Of a stretch of 64,000 nucleotides of DNA, positions 35,490 through 47,939 are shown piece after piece. This stretch comes from Absidia repens (lineage: Eukaryota; Mucoromycota; Mucoromycetes; Mucorales; Cunninghamellaceae): assembly GCA_002105175.1 (NCBI GenBank), contig MCGE01000019.1, positions 496,001 to 560,000 on the forward strand, given 5' to 3'. Numbering within the stretch: the stretch's first letter is position 1; each line of letters opens with the position of its first letter. Under the pieces are notes generated by a model. It was given only the letters and a program-made list of their open reading frames with translations. It searched no databases and was not told where the DNA came from. The position numbers were made by a program, and so were the translations under genes.

Positions 35490-36440
35490 TTAATTTTGAA
35501 GAATGGACGAGTTGTTATAAAAACAATACTTTGAAATAAAGTCTTGGTAGCCCGTATGCAAAGGAGAAGAAGAAGGGGAGGAGCGGGGGGTCAATGCTGG
35601 GTGGTATAAACCATCATGGTCATCATTATCATCATCATGATCTTGATCGTTACTGTTGTTGTTGTTGTTGTTGTTGGTTGGTAGAGAAGTGAGTTGTAAT
35701 TGATAATTCATGTCATCATTATTATCCCACCATGTTTGACCATTGACTTGATACTTGAGAGCTATCCAGCATGTCATCGTTTCTTCATGGTGGTCGTCGT
35801 CGGTGCTGGTAGTAGTACTATGCGGAACGGCAAGGTCAAATGTAAATCGATCCCACCCAGTGGCAGTGCTGCTGCTGCTGCTGCTTGTGATCACCGGTTC
35901 ACGATACATGGCGATGTGTTCTTGAGAGGTTTGCCATTGATCAAACGAGTACCTGACCACCACTCGTTTTTCATATGCTAGATTGGCGACACGGCACCGA
36001 CCTTTCAACATCCCACTATGGTTGTCCAACATCACTTGTTCCATTTTAATGGCGGTCGTTGTTGCATTGGCAAGACTTTTATACATGGCCCATTTCGATG
36101 GCCATCCTGGATACTTGATTTCCCATCGTGGTTTGGCGGGCAATGGATCTTGAGCGGCTGCAAGAGGTGTTTGCGTTTTGAGAAAAAACCGTACATGTTC
36201 TAAATCGTTATCGGAACAAAATCGTACGCTCTTTTTATTTTTATTGTGAATGGGAGTAGGTGGTGTAGGTAAGGGTCGGCGTTGATTCCCATAACGATTG
36301 GTCAATTGGACTCGTCGACGAGGTTGTTGTGGTGATGATAGTTGATAAAGAGAAGTAGCAGCATTGATGTTGTTGGTGGTCGGGCGTGGATGTCCTTGTT
36401 GGGAAGTGAGAAACGACGACGGTGGAGCAAAAGTTGTCAT
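35490..36440 (-). CDS. Glycogen-targeting PP1 regulatory subunit (CBM21 plus RVxF)
   Basis: Adaptor expected to bring type-1 protein phosphatase to glycogen to activate glycogen synthase, like yeast Gac1/Pig1. Single exon, 316 residues. Seen: a basic Pro/Gln-rich N terminus; the PP1-docking motif KSVRF (70-74), embedded in KKSVRFCSDNDLEHVRFF as in PP1 regulatory subunits; a CBM21 carbohydrate-binding domain at about 115-265 with WPSKWAMYKSL, EKRVVVRYSFDQWQT, WDRFTFDLAVP and the ligand-site block VNGQTWWDNNDDMNYQL; and an Asn/Asp/Ser-rich tail ending in a short ordered peptide (GYQDFISKYCFY). Length is short for the yeast family but usual for compact fungal homologues. No catalytic domain is present, so it is regulatory rather than amylolytic. 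Confidence 0.92.
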   Translation of the reverse strand: MTTFAPPSSFLTSQQGHPRPTTNNINAATSLYQLSSPQQPRRRVQLTNRYGNQRRPLPTPPTPIHNKNKKSVRFCSDNDLEHVRFFLKTQTPLAAAQDPLPAKPRWEIKYPGWPSKWAMYKSLANATTTAIKMEQVMLDNHSGMLKGRCRVANLAYEKRVVVRYSFDQWQTSQEHIAMYREPVITSSSSSSTATGWDRFTFDLAVPHSTTTSTDDDHHEETMTCWIALKYQVNGQTWWDNNDDMNYQLQLTSLPTNNNNNNNSNDQDHDDDNDDHDGLYHPALTPRSSPSSSPLHTGYQDFISKYCFYNNSSILQN

Positions 36441-37645
36441 GTAGCTTGTTTTTTTTTTTTTTTTTTTTTTTTGTTGTTGTTTTCAATCCACAAGAAAAAA
36501 AATAAAATAAACAAAAAAGTGAGGGAAAACGAAGAAAAAAAGTGGGAAAATGTAGAGGGATGGAAGCTCTTTCTTTTTTTTTATATAAAACAGAACCATG
36601 TTTGGTACTCCTCCCCCCCATTTTTTTTAAATAGAGTGTGTCTCTCTGTCACCCAAACTGTAAGGCGATGTTAAAAAAAAAAAAAAAGGCATGATTACTA
36701 ACACTTCGATCTAAACTCCGCGCGGAAGCCTTGGATTTCGATTAAGATCTCAAAAGGTGGAGGATCTTTCCGATAACAGGCAGGTCATTTGATTTAAAAC
36801 AAAAAGAAGCCGAAATACGATATATAGTTATATACATATATACATATATACATATAGGATTGATCGGGATTCTTTTCTCAAGGCTAGCCTGGCCTAAATC
36901 CGGTAAACAGTAGTGGACTATGCGTGGAACGATAGCAGGGGTCACACAAGATGATAAGACGTGAGAGACTGTGTGTATCTGATCCTCATTGATTGCGCAC
37001 TAAACACAATGCGAAAAAAAAAAAATTCTCATCGAGTATTGACCATTTCATGCGCTGTAGTATGTAACTCGATGTGCAACCACTTTTTTTTTTCTTGTTG
37101 TTGTTGTTGGTAACGAGTGGTGTTATGTCAAACAAACACTATGAGCAGCCAATCAATAATAATTAGATCATGTGGATATTAACTTATTGTTCGCTAATGA
37201 AGACTTCCAAGACATGTCTTTTAAGGCATGACAAAACGGAGTTTCTACTTCCCCACCCACGTTCTTATTGAGGTGGGGCCAACTAGGCATCGGATAAGGA
37301 CACGTGCCTCGCTTATTTGTTTTTATTGCGATTTCCATCCATTAAGAATTCGACCGCCATTTTTTGTTTCTGATGGGAAAAAAAAAAAAAGAAAAAAAAG
37401 AGAGCAAGCACAAATTGAAATTCACACACAGGTTGCTTCAAATGTCACCTGACAAAGACGATCGTCCAGGGAGAGTTTATCTATATATAAATTGTGTGTG
37501 ATAATAAAAATAACATTTATAATAATACGAATAAAAAAGAGAAATTAAGATAATAATATACTAATATAATAGATGGTAAAAAAAAAAAAAAAAAAAACTA
37601 TGCAAAGAATAAAAATAATAATAAAAAGGAGGGAGAGGGAGAAGA
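36441..37645. other. Intergenic, no supported gene
   Basis: Includes the CBM21 gene 5' region (T22 run and A-rich 5' UTR), an (ATATAC)n-like tract near 36830-36855, and the 3' flank of the homeobox gene. Open frames are low-complexity. Confidence 0.6.
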
Positions 37646-38548
37646 TTATTCTAGCCATTCATCCGCGTTTAACAAGGAAGATGAAGAAGAAGCATGCTGC
37701 TGGCGGCACGTTCTTTTAGGACGAGAGCGGACAGGAGGCGACGGTTTTTTGACGATGGGTGATGACTTCTTGTTCGTTGTGACTGACCCATGTTTTTTTG
37801 AATGATCCACTAATTTGTTTTGTTTTTTTTAAAAAAATATATATATAATCAGTACCATTTTCTTAAACAAATATATTTATATATATATAAATCATTTACC
37901 TTGTTTTTTCTTCCCCCCTCGTCCTTCCTTTTGTGACGACTCTACAGAGATTCGGTGAGATTCGGCTTGTAAACAAGGCAAAAGCCGACGCCGAGCATTA
38001 ATAAACCAGTTACTGATTTGGTTGATAGTCAATTGTGTTTCTTGCTGCAAATATAATTTTTCATCATCAGAAGGGTATGGATGGTCGGCATGAACAACCA
38101 ACCACTCTTTCAAAAGACAGGTGATTGATTTAGGAAGGTTGCCTCGTCGCTTTCGTGCTGTTGTTATGGATGATGATGATGTTGAAGAAGGGGAGGAAGG
38201 AGGTGAGGAAGATGAGGATGATAACATGGGTGATGAGGACGGTTTTCTTGTCTTTTTGTTGATATTGGAGCTGTCATCGCCCTCATAAGAGGGAGAGGAA
38301 TAACAATCTAGGGGTAATTCATCCTCATCGTCGTCTTCCAATTCAAATGGCGTTTGATAAGAAGGACGGCGAACTACTGTTGATTTTTGATGATGGGTAT
38401 GGGTATTGTGAGGATGATTAGAGAGTAAGACGGTCCATAATCGGCCATTCATACGTAACATGTCATGAATTTGTTCTTTTTTTTCCACAGGCAAGTCAAA
38501 ACGACACTCGTCTTTATACAAGATGACAGGTCGGAAAGGGCGAGACAT
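37646..38548 (-). CDS. TALE-class homeodomain transcription factor
   Basis: Two exons (38548-37900 and 37809-37646) give 270 residues, phase 1 junction. Seen: an N-terminal segment resembling a regulatory region (RPVILYKDECRFDLP), an acidic/Ser-rich linker, and an atypical homeodomain at about 130-192 with the three-residue TALE extension (HADHPYPSDDEK) and recognition helix NQISNWFINARRRLLP. The second exon encodes a basic, Ser/Pro-rich tail ending DEWLE. Fungal TALE proteins of this kind regulate development and mating or act as general transcription factors; which applies here is unknown. The start is the first ATG of the frame. It is not next to an HMG gene or other visible mating-locus component. 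Confidence 0.92.
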
Positions 38549-39936
38549 GATTGTTTGGGAAAGGAAAAGAAAAAGAAGGGAATGGGGCGTAAAAAAAAAG
38601 TGAACATATATAAATTAGATATAAAACTAAATTTAAAAAGGATCCCATGTAAACAACAAACCAATCTAAAATGAGTATGATGCATGATCGTCATTGACCT
38701 TGTCAAAACATTATCCTCCTCCTCCTGCTCCTGCTCCTTCTTCGCGCTTTGAATGCCCGCTTTTTCCTTTGCCATTTTATGAACAAGACCGAATAAGGGG
38801 ATAATACTCTGCCAAGATGTATGTGTGTGAGAACAGTAAACATGCAGTCAAAACCATCATCAACATCATCATACTTGATTCGTTCAAATCTAACCATGAG
38901 GCGCCCGTTTCTCTGCATCTACTTTGGTTCAGATAAACACTGCATCTTGGGACGTGCCCATAGGGATAAATAACAAATAATAATACTATAATAAAATAAG
39001 AACCATATCAATCATTTCCTTGTGTGAAATCATTCGAAACACGTCTACCACTTTTGGATAGATGACGATGATGATGAAAACCTCTGCATTTCAAACTTGA
39101 CGTTTTTTTTTTTGTTGTATGCATGTACTTACAAAACAGTGTCACTTTATGTAGTCCTTCTCTCTCATATAGAACTTCTGACATGTAGTACAAATGAATT
39201 AAGGGGTCCCCTTCATGCTTTCATAACGATCCAATACCCCCATCAAACACCCCTTTTATATATTAGACATTTATATATTTATATATATATATATTTATCC
39301 CCTGAGTCCTTTTTTTTTTTTTGCCGACAACACTTCAGTTCTATCATACTCTATACGTTTGACATAATGCACCTATATAAATAAATAAACTACAGCAATG
39401 GAATACCACTAACAAAACAAATAATAATAATAAAAAAACAATCTAGACTAATGCTTTATTTGCAAAAATACTATATTCTACTATCATTAAAAAGCTAAAT
39501 GCTATTTTCTACTGTCACTAATACTAAGCCTATTCCACTGTCACTAGAAAGCTTTTTCAATTATTCTTTATCCCTTCATTCAGCCATTTTCGCCATTCAG
39601 CCATACCACATATTAATTCAAGGGTTCCGGCTGTCGATACCTACACGTAAACAAAACAAAGCAAATAAAAAAAAAAAGTGAGCGATTCTGGAGTGTCTTC
39701 CATATTCATACAGGTGTTCATATTTACCCTTTTTGTTTTCCAGAGTATCCATGCTTGGTTTGGCACGCATACACACACATAAAACAAGCTATCGTTACCA
39801 GACCTTTGAAATCGTGCCGTCAAGTTTTCCTTTTTTTGTATAAAAAGGAGATGAAAATTTTGAATAATCAGAAGGAAAACAAAAAAAAAAGGGGGGGAGG
39901 TGGAGGAAGGTGGTCCGACCAATCTTCATTCATTTC

Positions 39937-39959
<23 letters not shown>
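38549..39959. other. Intergenic, no supported gene
   Basis: Holds the homeobox gene 5' region, a (CTCCTC)n-like tract near 38712-38740, a dense set of CCCCT/AGGGG boxes at about 39200-39260, (AT)n at about 39265-39295, and an A22 run at 39940-39962. Short open frames on the - strand near 38450-38920 are repetitive and were not called. Confidence 0.5.
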
Positions 39960-39970
<11 letters not shown>

Positions 39971-40620
39971 CCGAGTCAGTAGCCTTTCGTTCTAAATAAT
40001 GACAAAATAAAGATAGACTCAAAGAAGCATGATGGAGAGAGGGAAAAAGGCTATCGGCAAACAAAAACATAAAGTAGATTTTATTCAGCTGTAGATATAC
40101 AACTATGTCAACTAATACTAAACTACTCTAATAAAGAATTGGCAGCACTAATGGGTGGTCCTAACGACCTTCATATTCACTTGAGAAAACGTGTCGATTG
40201 AGCCAGTAGCCTTCGTCCTATATAATCATGAAGACTCAATGCAGGCATGATGGAGAGAGGGAAAGAGAGAAAGACTATTGGCAAAAACATAAAGAATATT
40301 TTTTATTCAAAATGTAGATATAAAGCGATGTCAAACGAAACTAATCTAATGAAGGATTCGTAGCACTAAAGGGCGGTCCAAAACATCTTGAATCCAAAAT
40401 GAAAGAGTTTCCCATGATGTTTGTTTTGCACTTTTGAAAATGCCCCTAATTCACATTCTAACACTAATCCTAGATGGTCAGCACTCCATGGAAGCTTAAT
40501 TCAAGATCATTTTGTATGGGAAAAAAAAAAAAGGACAAAAGAAAAGAGAAAAAAAAAAAGGTGAGGAGACAGCAAAATTAAAAATAGATCTTCATTGATG
40601 TGGAGCGGGGTGTGAATGTT
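39960..40620 (+). repeat. Tandem duplication and dispersed repeat copy D
   Basis: Two related units about 0.23 kb apart: each has YCAGTAGCC-TTCG, GCATGATGGAGAGAGGGAAA, GGCAAA-AACATAAAG, TTTTATTCA and a GGYGGTCC block (first near 39974-40170, second near 40203-40385). The second runs into GAATCCAAAATGAAAGAG with TTTCCCATGATGTTTGTTTTGC, the variant also seen on the - strand at 20.6-20.96 kb. Confidence 0.65.
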
Positions 40621-41993
40621 TCCATCACTGAATTTTTTTTGAATTTTTTTACTGATCAAAAATTTACGTTACGGTATAGTTGACGATAATTGCGTCAACA
40701 ACGATGGTTGATGAACAGCTCACGTGGGAAAATAATTTGCTTGAAAAAGAAAAGAGGCGTTATTTATGTAAGTATGTTGAAAGTAGGCGGACAAAAGGAA
40801 TGGGCAATGTATGTATAAAAAGAACATGCATAGTTACTACTGGCGTGCCTTTTTTTTTTTTTTTTTTTTTGTCTTCGACTTTATATCCTTAGTCACTAAA
40901 CCACCGAGTAATTTGGAAAACCATCGTTACAGGGTACCCATTGTATAGAATCCTAATTCTGTTTTAGTTTAGTACTATAGAGTGTAGTTTGACATGTAGC
41001 TTTTCCATAGTTTAGGCATATTGCATAAAGGGCACTTTGATAATGTATCATGTATTGGTTTAGATGAAAAATGGAGAATATAGAGATTATTCATGTCCAA
41101 CTGAGAAACACAGGTAGTTCCTTTCAAGGCATCAATTAAAGAAAGTCAATCAAGATATTTAATTTATTCAGAGATAACGCTATTGATGTCTGGTTTCCTG
41201 TCATAAGGGGCTCCAAAAAATGATGTTTCAAATACCGCTCCGGCCACTTGGAACAAAAAGGAACATTTCATATGCTTACAGATATGGCAGCACCAACAAA
41301 ACAAAAAGAAGAAGAAAACAATTACTAATTTGATAATATTCAAAGGAAAGGATTACTAGAAAAATCGGTTGACAGGCATCTCATGATTTGCACTCTGGCG
41401 ACGAAACAAAAAAAGAAAAAGTCCCGGCTAATTTTCTCGGTAACCAAGGAGAGATTCCACATGATCCTTTTCATGATATCATGATACCCCTCACATTATA
41501 TTTTTACAGCATAGCATAGTAATGTACTGTCTTCTAAAGCACAGTACAGTACAGTACACTACATTCTGCGACATGAAATACAAGATACATTTCTATTTTT
41601 ATCAAATAAGTGCTACAAACATGCAATTAAGGCTATTTGTTTTTTCCACGTGAGTCCATCCACTTGATCAGATGACTCAATCCTTCCATTATCATCATCA
41701 TCATCATCATCATAAGCACCATGATGATGCTGGGTGGGTGCCACTTGTTGATAATCCACCTTTCTCCTTGGTTTCTCCTTATCAGACCTATTTCTATTTG
41801 ACCTTTCTCACTCACTCACACACACTCTCTCTCTTTCTCCTTTTTCCCTTTCTTTTTCTTTTTCCATACTATTTTTTCCTTCGAACTTTACCTCATTCCG
41901 TTTCACTGTAAAAAAGAAACTCGGTTTATATTTACCTCTCCCGCCCTCTGCCCTCCCCGATACATAAAAAAAAAAAACTCTTTTATAAACGGA
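40621..41993. other. Intergenic, with GTAC inverted repeat
   Basis: AT-rich. AATGTACTGT at 41520-41529 faces ACAGTACAGTACAGTACA at 41541-41558, an inverted repeat with an 11-bp loop. A CAT/ATC microsatellite at 41690-41715 and a CT-rich tract at 41810-41880 precede the TCP11 gene and may form its core promoter. Confidence 0.5.
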
Positions 41994-43446
41994 ATGACAA
42001 GTCCTTTTTATTTTTACACCGTCGACGGTGAATCCACTTTTCAAAGAAGAAAGAAACAACAACAACAACGACAACAGCCCACTCCTTCTCATCTCGCCCT
42101 TCGGTTTCCAAGAGACAGCAGCACTTTGGAACAAGCACAACTCAAACGAGACGATTTATTATTGCAGCGGCAAATCAAACTTGCACAGCGGTTTACGAAA
42201 ATCCAACGCACACTTCAGCAAGTCAAAGCCAGACGAGAACAACAAGCCCTCGAGTTTTTACAATCGCTCAAAAACGCTGAACAGAATCGCATTGATCATT
42301 TGGAACAACGCAGGGCCACCAATAAACAACTGGTTGAACGAGCCAAATCGATTGCACATCAACATCGGTCTCAAACAAAAGCTGACCGTGGTAATAAAAA
42401 ATACATGATAAGGATGATTGATTTTTTTTTTCATGGCTAACTTCTTTTCATGGTGGGGGTGGGGGTTTCAAGAACGTCGACGTCTTGATTTAGAACAACG
42501 GTTAGAAGCCTCTGAAAGAAGAAGATTGAATTACTTGGGTCTTTCCAAATCAACCATGGCGTCCCGCATGAATCATAGTGATGATGATGATATGATGACT
42601 CATCATACCACCACGACTACCGCATCAAAAAAGGAGTGTTATAGTCATCATCATCAGCATCATCGACGACATTCCTTGGCTGCTTTGCTTCATTCCTTTC
42701 ATCATCTTGGTTTACCCATCATTCGTCAACCTGACACTTGGCTTGGATTTCAGGCATTGGGACGACTGATCCGTCAGCAAGATGTGATCTCCATTACCGG
42801 AAAAGTCTTGACACTTGCCTTAGATCACCACCACCATCACCACCATTATCATCATCATCATGCTTCGGCTTCTCCAAGCAACATGTCCCGAGTGTTTTTG
42901 TCAGCCTATATGATGATCATGTGTCCCCATGACATTTTACAATCGCCAGAAACTCCCGATGACAAGGTAAAAAAAAAAAAAAAATCTTCCCGCGGTTTTT
43001 TTTGAAACTCAGTCTTTTTTTTTTTAATATAGATTTTATTAGAAGCTGCCAAAGATTTATTACAAAAATTCGAAACGTGGGTGGATCATCCTTCACGTCG
43101 CCCTTTGCGGATGGCATTCATGACAGCCTGGCAGACGTATCAGCCGTTATTTGACCAATGGAAATCCAAAGACAGGGATCAGCTGGTATCCAGTATGATG
43201 GCGTATTATTTGGAATTAGCCTCCGTACAACAAACGCTTGGTGGGTCTTCCAATACCGTTTCGCCAACCACATCCGAAGAAGGAGAAGAGGTGAATGATT
43301 TATTGACTCAACAATTGGAACAATTGAAACGTCGGATTGGCAAATTAGGTGGCGAGGAGGCGTTGGATACATTGATGACCCAGATGGAAGGGGTGGCCAC
43401 CACGACAAGATCAGACCGGCTGCCAGCCAACAATGACACAGACGAT

Positions 43447-43481
<35 letters not shown>

Positions 43482-43869
43482 ACAGCAAGAGGTGGAGCAA
43501 CAGTTTCATTCTTTGATCAATCAATTGCCAGGAGCTTCGCCTCTGTTATTGACCAATGCTCAATTAGCGCATGAACTCATTTTGGATCCCGATTTCCAAT
43601 TGCACGCCCATCGACCCGATCCTCAACACGACACAACGAGTTTGGAAGAAAGAGTCCGTGCCATGACCCTCCGAGCCTATTTCGATGCCACCGCTCAAGA
43701 TATTCAAAATGGGGATTACAAAACGTCCGTCCTTCCATTATTGGAAGATATTCGAAAGGTATTTAAAAAAAAAAAAAAAGGAAGCAAGGAAAAATGAAAT
43801 CCCGAATAGGCAATTTTAAGGGGTCAAGTCCCTCTTTTTTTTTCAATGCCCGGTCCACTCACCCCCACC

Positions 43870-43905
<36 letters not shown>

Positions 43906-45010
43906 TAAAAAATAGAAATTGCTTGATATGGTGCAACAAGGCAAACCCGCGTACCAAATGATCAGTGAGGTATTGGATATGGATCTGATGCGACAGCAAA
44001 TGGACCATGGGACGTTTGATATGGCGGCGACGATGGCGACGATTGTGCAATGTCAACGACGGTTATGTGCGCCGTGCCGTGATGCGACGTTGGATGCGAT
44101 TCAGGCCCACGCCGGGTCGCCCGGGTGGCAGTTGGAACAGATCATGGCGTTGCTGGAGGACATGGCGTTGGATTTGGCGAATTTCCGATTACGTTCGTTA
44201 CGGCCGTACCTCACGACCATGGCGGTGGAATACGAACAACAACAATTCAACCTCACTTACCCCTTCACCGACCGCCTACCAAGGACATCGGCATGGCTCC
44301 ACCAGGCTTGGGTGAAATGGCAACATACCGCCGCCCAACGGAACCCCGAGAACGTACCGCAACAACGTTGTTGCCCGCAGCCATCGCCTACAGAACTGGT
44401 GCATGATGCTTTTTTATCGCTGCTCTTTTCATCCCCCTCCTCCTCCAATGATGATCAGGGCGTCGTGGTGCCGGAGACCTTGGAGATGGATCAACAACGT
44501 CTTGGGACGTATCAAACCACCTGTCAACGCCTGGTCACGGTCGCCAGTTTACTGATGGTGGCGAAAAATGTCGGGCAAGTGGCCTCGTCGACGTCGCTGG
44601 CCACGTTGGCTACCACGTTAGACACCTTATTGTCCTCATCAAGGTCGTCGTCCACAACGTCATTGCAACCACAGCATATCACGGCGGAATTGCTTCGTGT
44701 CACCCCCGCGCCTGGCACGTCGACGTCGTCTTCGTCTTCGACGCTCATGGCTTCCATGGTGCAGCGGATCTTGGCTCGGACAGATACCGTGTATGCGTTA
44801 CTGGGCCGGCGAGTGTTGTCTGTGTTGAAAACCCAGCTCCTCCATCATCACTTTGCCACCGAGGCCGTGCTGGTCAGCTCCAGTTTGGAATATATCAAAA
44901 CCCCCTTGCAACAGCTGGCCACGCAATTGGATACGTTTTGCCATCATCATTTGAAAGTGCATTTACATAGGTATTCGCAATGTTTGGACCAGATGCAACA
45001 GCAAGAGTAG
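41994..45010 (+). CDS. TCP11/Sok1 family protein
   Basis: Fungal relatives (yeast Sok1) act in cAMP/PKA-linked growth control; the biochemical activity is not known. Four exons (41994-42390, 42473-42966, 43033-43758, 43916-45010) join in phase to 903 residues. Seen: a basic Gln-rich coiled-coil N terminus (RDDLLLQRQIKLAQRF, LEQRRATNKQLVERA); a His-rich run near 280-290; and a long helical TCP11 domain from about 300 to the end, with VDHPSRRPLRMAFMTAWQTY, AYFDATAQDIQNGDY, the block LLDMVQQGKPAYQMISEVLD, and ALDLANFRLRSLRPYL. A poly-Gln tract encoded by CAG/CAA lies at about 43450-43490 between helices. The last exon is markedly GC-richer than the others. The start is the first ATG in the frame after the CT-rich promoter. 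Confidence 0.88.
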
Positions 45011-45526
45011 AATATATATGTTTATTTTTTTTATTTTTATTTTTGGAAATAAAAAAAGGGGGGAAATCCATCGAATTCTTTTTTTTTTTTTTTGAGTGTG
45101 TGTGTGTGATGGGTGGCTGGGCTATCTTCGGTCAGCTGAAACAAAAGCCCCCCCCCATTCGTCTATTTTTGAACCAACAATCCCTCTTCGGCCAGCCGCT
45201 CAGCGATCAGTCAAATATAAGATCCTGCTAGTAGATGCATACGACAATGCCACGATGATCACATTAGAATGCCTCTCTATCTATGAACCAAACTAAAACT
45301 TTCATGAGTGGGGGAGGTGGGCGGAGTTTGGTTCCGTCGTTACTGTTTTCTTTTTGTTTGGCTAGAGAAAAACAGGTCAGGGGAAGATAGAAAACCCGCC
45401 CAATTTTTTTTTTTCTATTTTTTTTTTTTATTCATTTTCCCTCGTTTTTCCGATCCCCCGATCGCCCCTCTTTCCCTTTTTTTTTTTTTACTTCGTTCAA
45501 GTCAACATCTTGTTTTTTTTGGGGGA
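45011..45526. other. Intergenic, TCP11 3' flank and carrier promoter
   Basis: 516 bp, homopolymer-rich, with AATAAAAA near 45047 as a possible poly(A) signal of the TCP11 gene, and T-rich tracts before the carrier start. Confidence 0.5.
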
Positions 45527-46884
45527 ATGCCTTCTTATGTCACCGATGCCAATTTGAACAGTTACCAATTAGCCTTTTGTGGTGCAGTGGCTGGTGTCAT
45601 GTCAAGGTAAAAAAAAAAAATAGTATGGTCCCCCGCCCCGACTAGCTTCACTGTCATTATATACGTATCTACATATGTTTATGCTCACACCCGCCCCCCC
45701 CTTTTTTTTTGGTTTGGGTCACTAGATTTGTCGTGGCGCCTTTAGATGTAGTCAAAATTCGGATGCAACTGCAAAACCATCGGACTGGATTTGGATTCGG
45801 ATCGACCCCTCATGCACCTATCAAATATACCGGTGTTTTACATTCACTGAAAACCATATTCAAGGAAGAAGGTATCAGGGTAAAGACACCGAAACGATCA
45901 GAGAGATGGCTCTTCTTTTTTTTTTTTGGAGGGGCGGGGATGGGACGGGTGGACATATCAACAAGGACAAAGGAAATTGATGTTCTTTTTATTATCTTAG
46001 GGTTGGTACAAAGGAAATGTGCCTGCAGAATACCTCTACTTATCGTATAGTGCGATTGAATTCTGGACATACAAGGAACTGGAAACGTTGATCGACGGCA
46101 TGGTACGTGTGTATGTGGAATGACATAGTCAGTGTTACTTATACTGTTGCTGTTGTTTTTTGTGTGTAGGATCCGGAACAAAAAGTGCCCAGGGTCACCA
46201 AGACGTTTGTGAGTGGGATGGTGGCTGGCAGTGTAGCGACCACGTTGACGTATCCTTTTGATTTACTACGCACTCGCTTTGCTGTGCAAGGCGACACCAA
46301 GCATTATACGGGGATTTATCAAGCAATGAAAAGCATTTATACATCGGAAGGCATGCCTGGTTTTTACCCGGGCATTCGACCGGCATTGGTCCAAATCATG
46401 CCCTACATGGGTTTATTATTTGCTAGTTACGATGGATTGGCCATGGCGTTCAAGAAGATGCGGGTAAAACAATAAAAAAAAAAATAGAGGGGAAGGTGCG
46501 TTTTTTTTTTTTTTTTGTGTGTGTGTATGTTTGAAACTGACATGATGATTTTCTAGGATGAAATATTGTGTCGCCACATTATAAAGCGACGCATGATATG
46601 TTAAGTGGAGCACTCTCTGGGATTTTCAGCAAAACGGCGGTGTATCCTATCGATGTGGTGCGGAAACGATTACAAGTGCAAGGCCCCTATTTGACGAACT
46701 ATGTGATTCAATCAACCAAATACCAATCGGATTCATGGTGGCAATGTATGAAATTGGTTGCCAAACAGGAAGGGTCAAGAGTCTGTACAAAGGGTTGATT
46801 CCATCGTTGATCAAGGTCGCTCCCGCTAACGCCGTGACCTTTTTGGTGTTTGAAGAAACAAAGAAAATCTTGGTGGCTTTATAA
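45527..46884 (+). pseudogene. Mitochondrial carrier, thiamine pyrophosphate carrier type, with two frameshifts
   Basis: Imports thiamine diphosphate into mitochondria if functional. Exons 45527-45606, 45726-45879, 46001-46102, 46170-46463 and 46557-46884. Seen: three carrier signatures, PLDVVKIRMQ, PFDLLRTRFA and PIDVVRKRLQ, and the TPC1-like block GIRPALVQIMPYMGLLFASYDG. The last exon does not read through. It enters in a frame that stops at TAA (46602-46604), while SPHYKATHDMLSGALSG lies one base off (near 46567), and near 46777 the frame shifts again before LYKGLIPSLIKVAPANAV. Both sites look like loss of one G (TTG|TGTC and GAAGGGTCAAG). All other residues are conserved, so either the assembly has two base-drop errors or the gene was disabled very recently. 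I label it pseudogene because of the sequence as given. Confidence 0.85.
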
Positions 46885-47784
46885 CAACAATAACAACAAC
46901 CCCTTCATACACTTTTTTTTTTAGATTAGTTATATATATCATACATTTCTTACTTTGTGTCATTGTGTTTTTATTTTTTGTTACTTTGTATATATCTCTC
47001 TTTCCCTCCCTCCCCTTTCTTCCGCTTTTTTTTTTTTATTTGTATTTTCTATAATAAACAAAAATCAACCTTCTTTTACTTTTCCCTCTTATGTGTACAT
47101 GTTTATGTGTGTGTGTGTATGATGATGTAGTGTAGATTGAAATATAGCTTAGTGTGATTTGACATGTTGAATACAGATCGTTTGCATATCCGTTCAATAT
47201 ATATCAGAGTGTGCAAGGGGGGAAGATAGATGGGGTCTAGACAAGACTGAAATACTCAATGGAAAATGGAAGCCTGATAGAGTCCAAAAAGGGTCATTTG
47301 GGTTGAGAAATAGGGTTTAAAACCAGGGACGCATCATTAGAGTTTTGCGTGGATCAATGCGCGAGGTACCACTGATTGACACATCCTGGTTTTTTTCGCT
47401 CCCACAGGTGGATGATCATTTGACCAGTCGATCGTTTATTTCTTTTTTTTTTTTTCTGCGCTATATAAAGGCGCATTTTCTTCGCCACATACGTTCCACG
47501 AATAGAGCAGAAATGATGAATAAACTATGTTTACTGACAACACGATTACTAAAAAAACGTTCCGTCTTCTGATCCTCCCTATTTACCCATCACCGAGCGC
47601 AAATAGAAATAATAAATAATAATAATAATAATAATGAAAAATGTCTACATGGAAATGCGGAACGTGTATTATTAGATCGATGAAACCGACGGAATCTTTT
47701 TGTTATCTGTTAGGTTATCTCACCATCATTTGATCATACGATGTGGCGGGTATAAAAACGACGCACATCATCCTCCCGTCGTCC

Positions 47785-47815
<31 letters not shown>

Positions 47816-47939
47816 TCACTTCACCTGTATTTTGCAGCAAGGAAATGATGAATTTTGGATCTATGCTATGAACAAAAAAATGATCATAAAACATTGTCTG
47901 ATTCTGATCCTTTTTGTAGTTTGTTAAAAAAATAAAAAA
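46885..47939. other. Intergenic, no supported gene
   Basis: The 3' flank of the carrier gene (ATAATAAACAAAAATC at about 47051, a possible poly(A) signal), (GT)n at about 47108, (TC)n at 47785-47810 and homopolymers. No gene is supported. Confidence 0.6.

Noticed and set aside
38449..38918. Lys/Glu/Arg-rich open frames upstream of the homeobox gene
   Set aside because: Encoded by a CTC/CTT repeat tract; two frames are open over the same DNA, a sign of low-complexity sequence.
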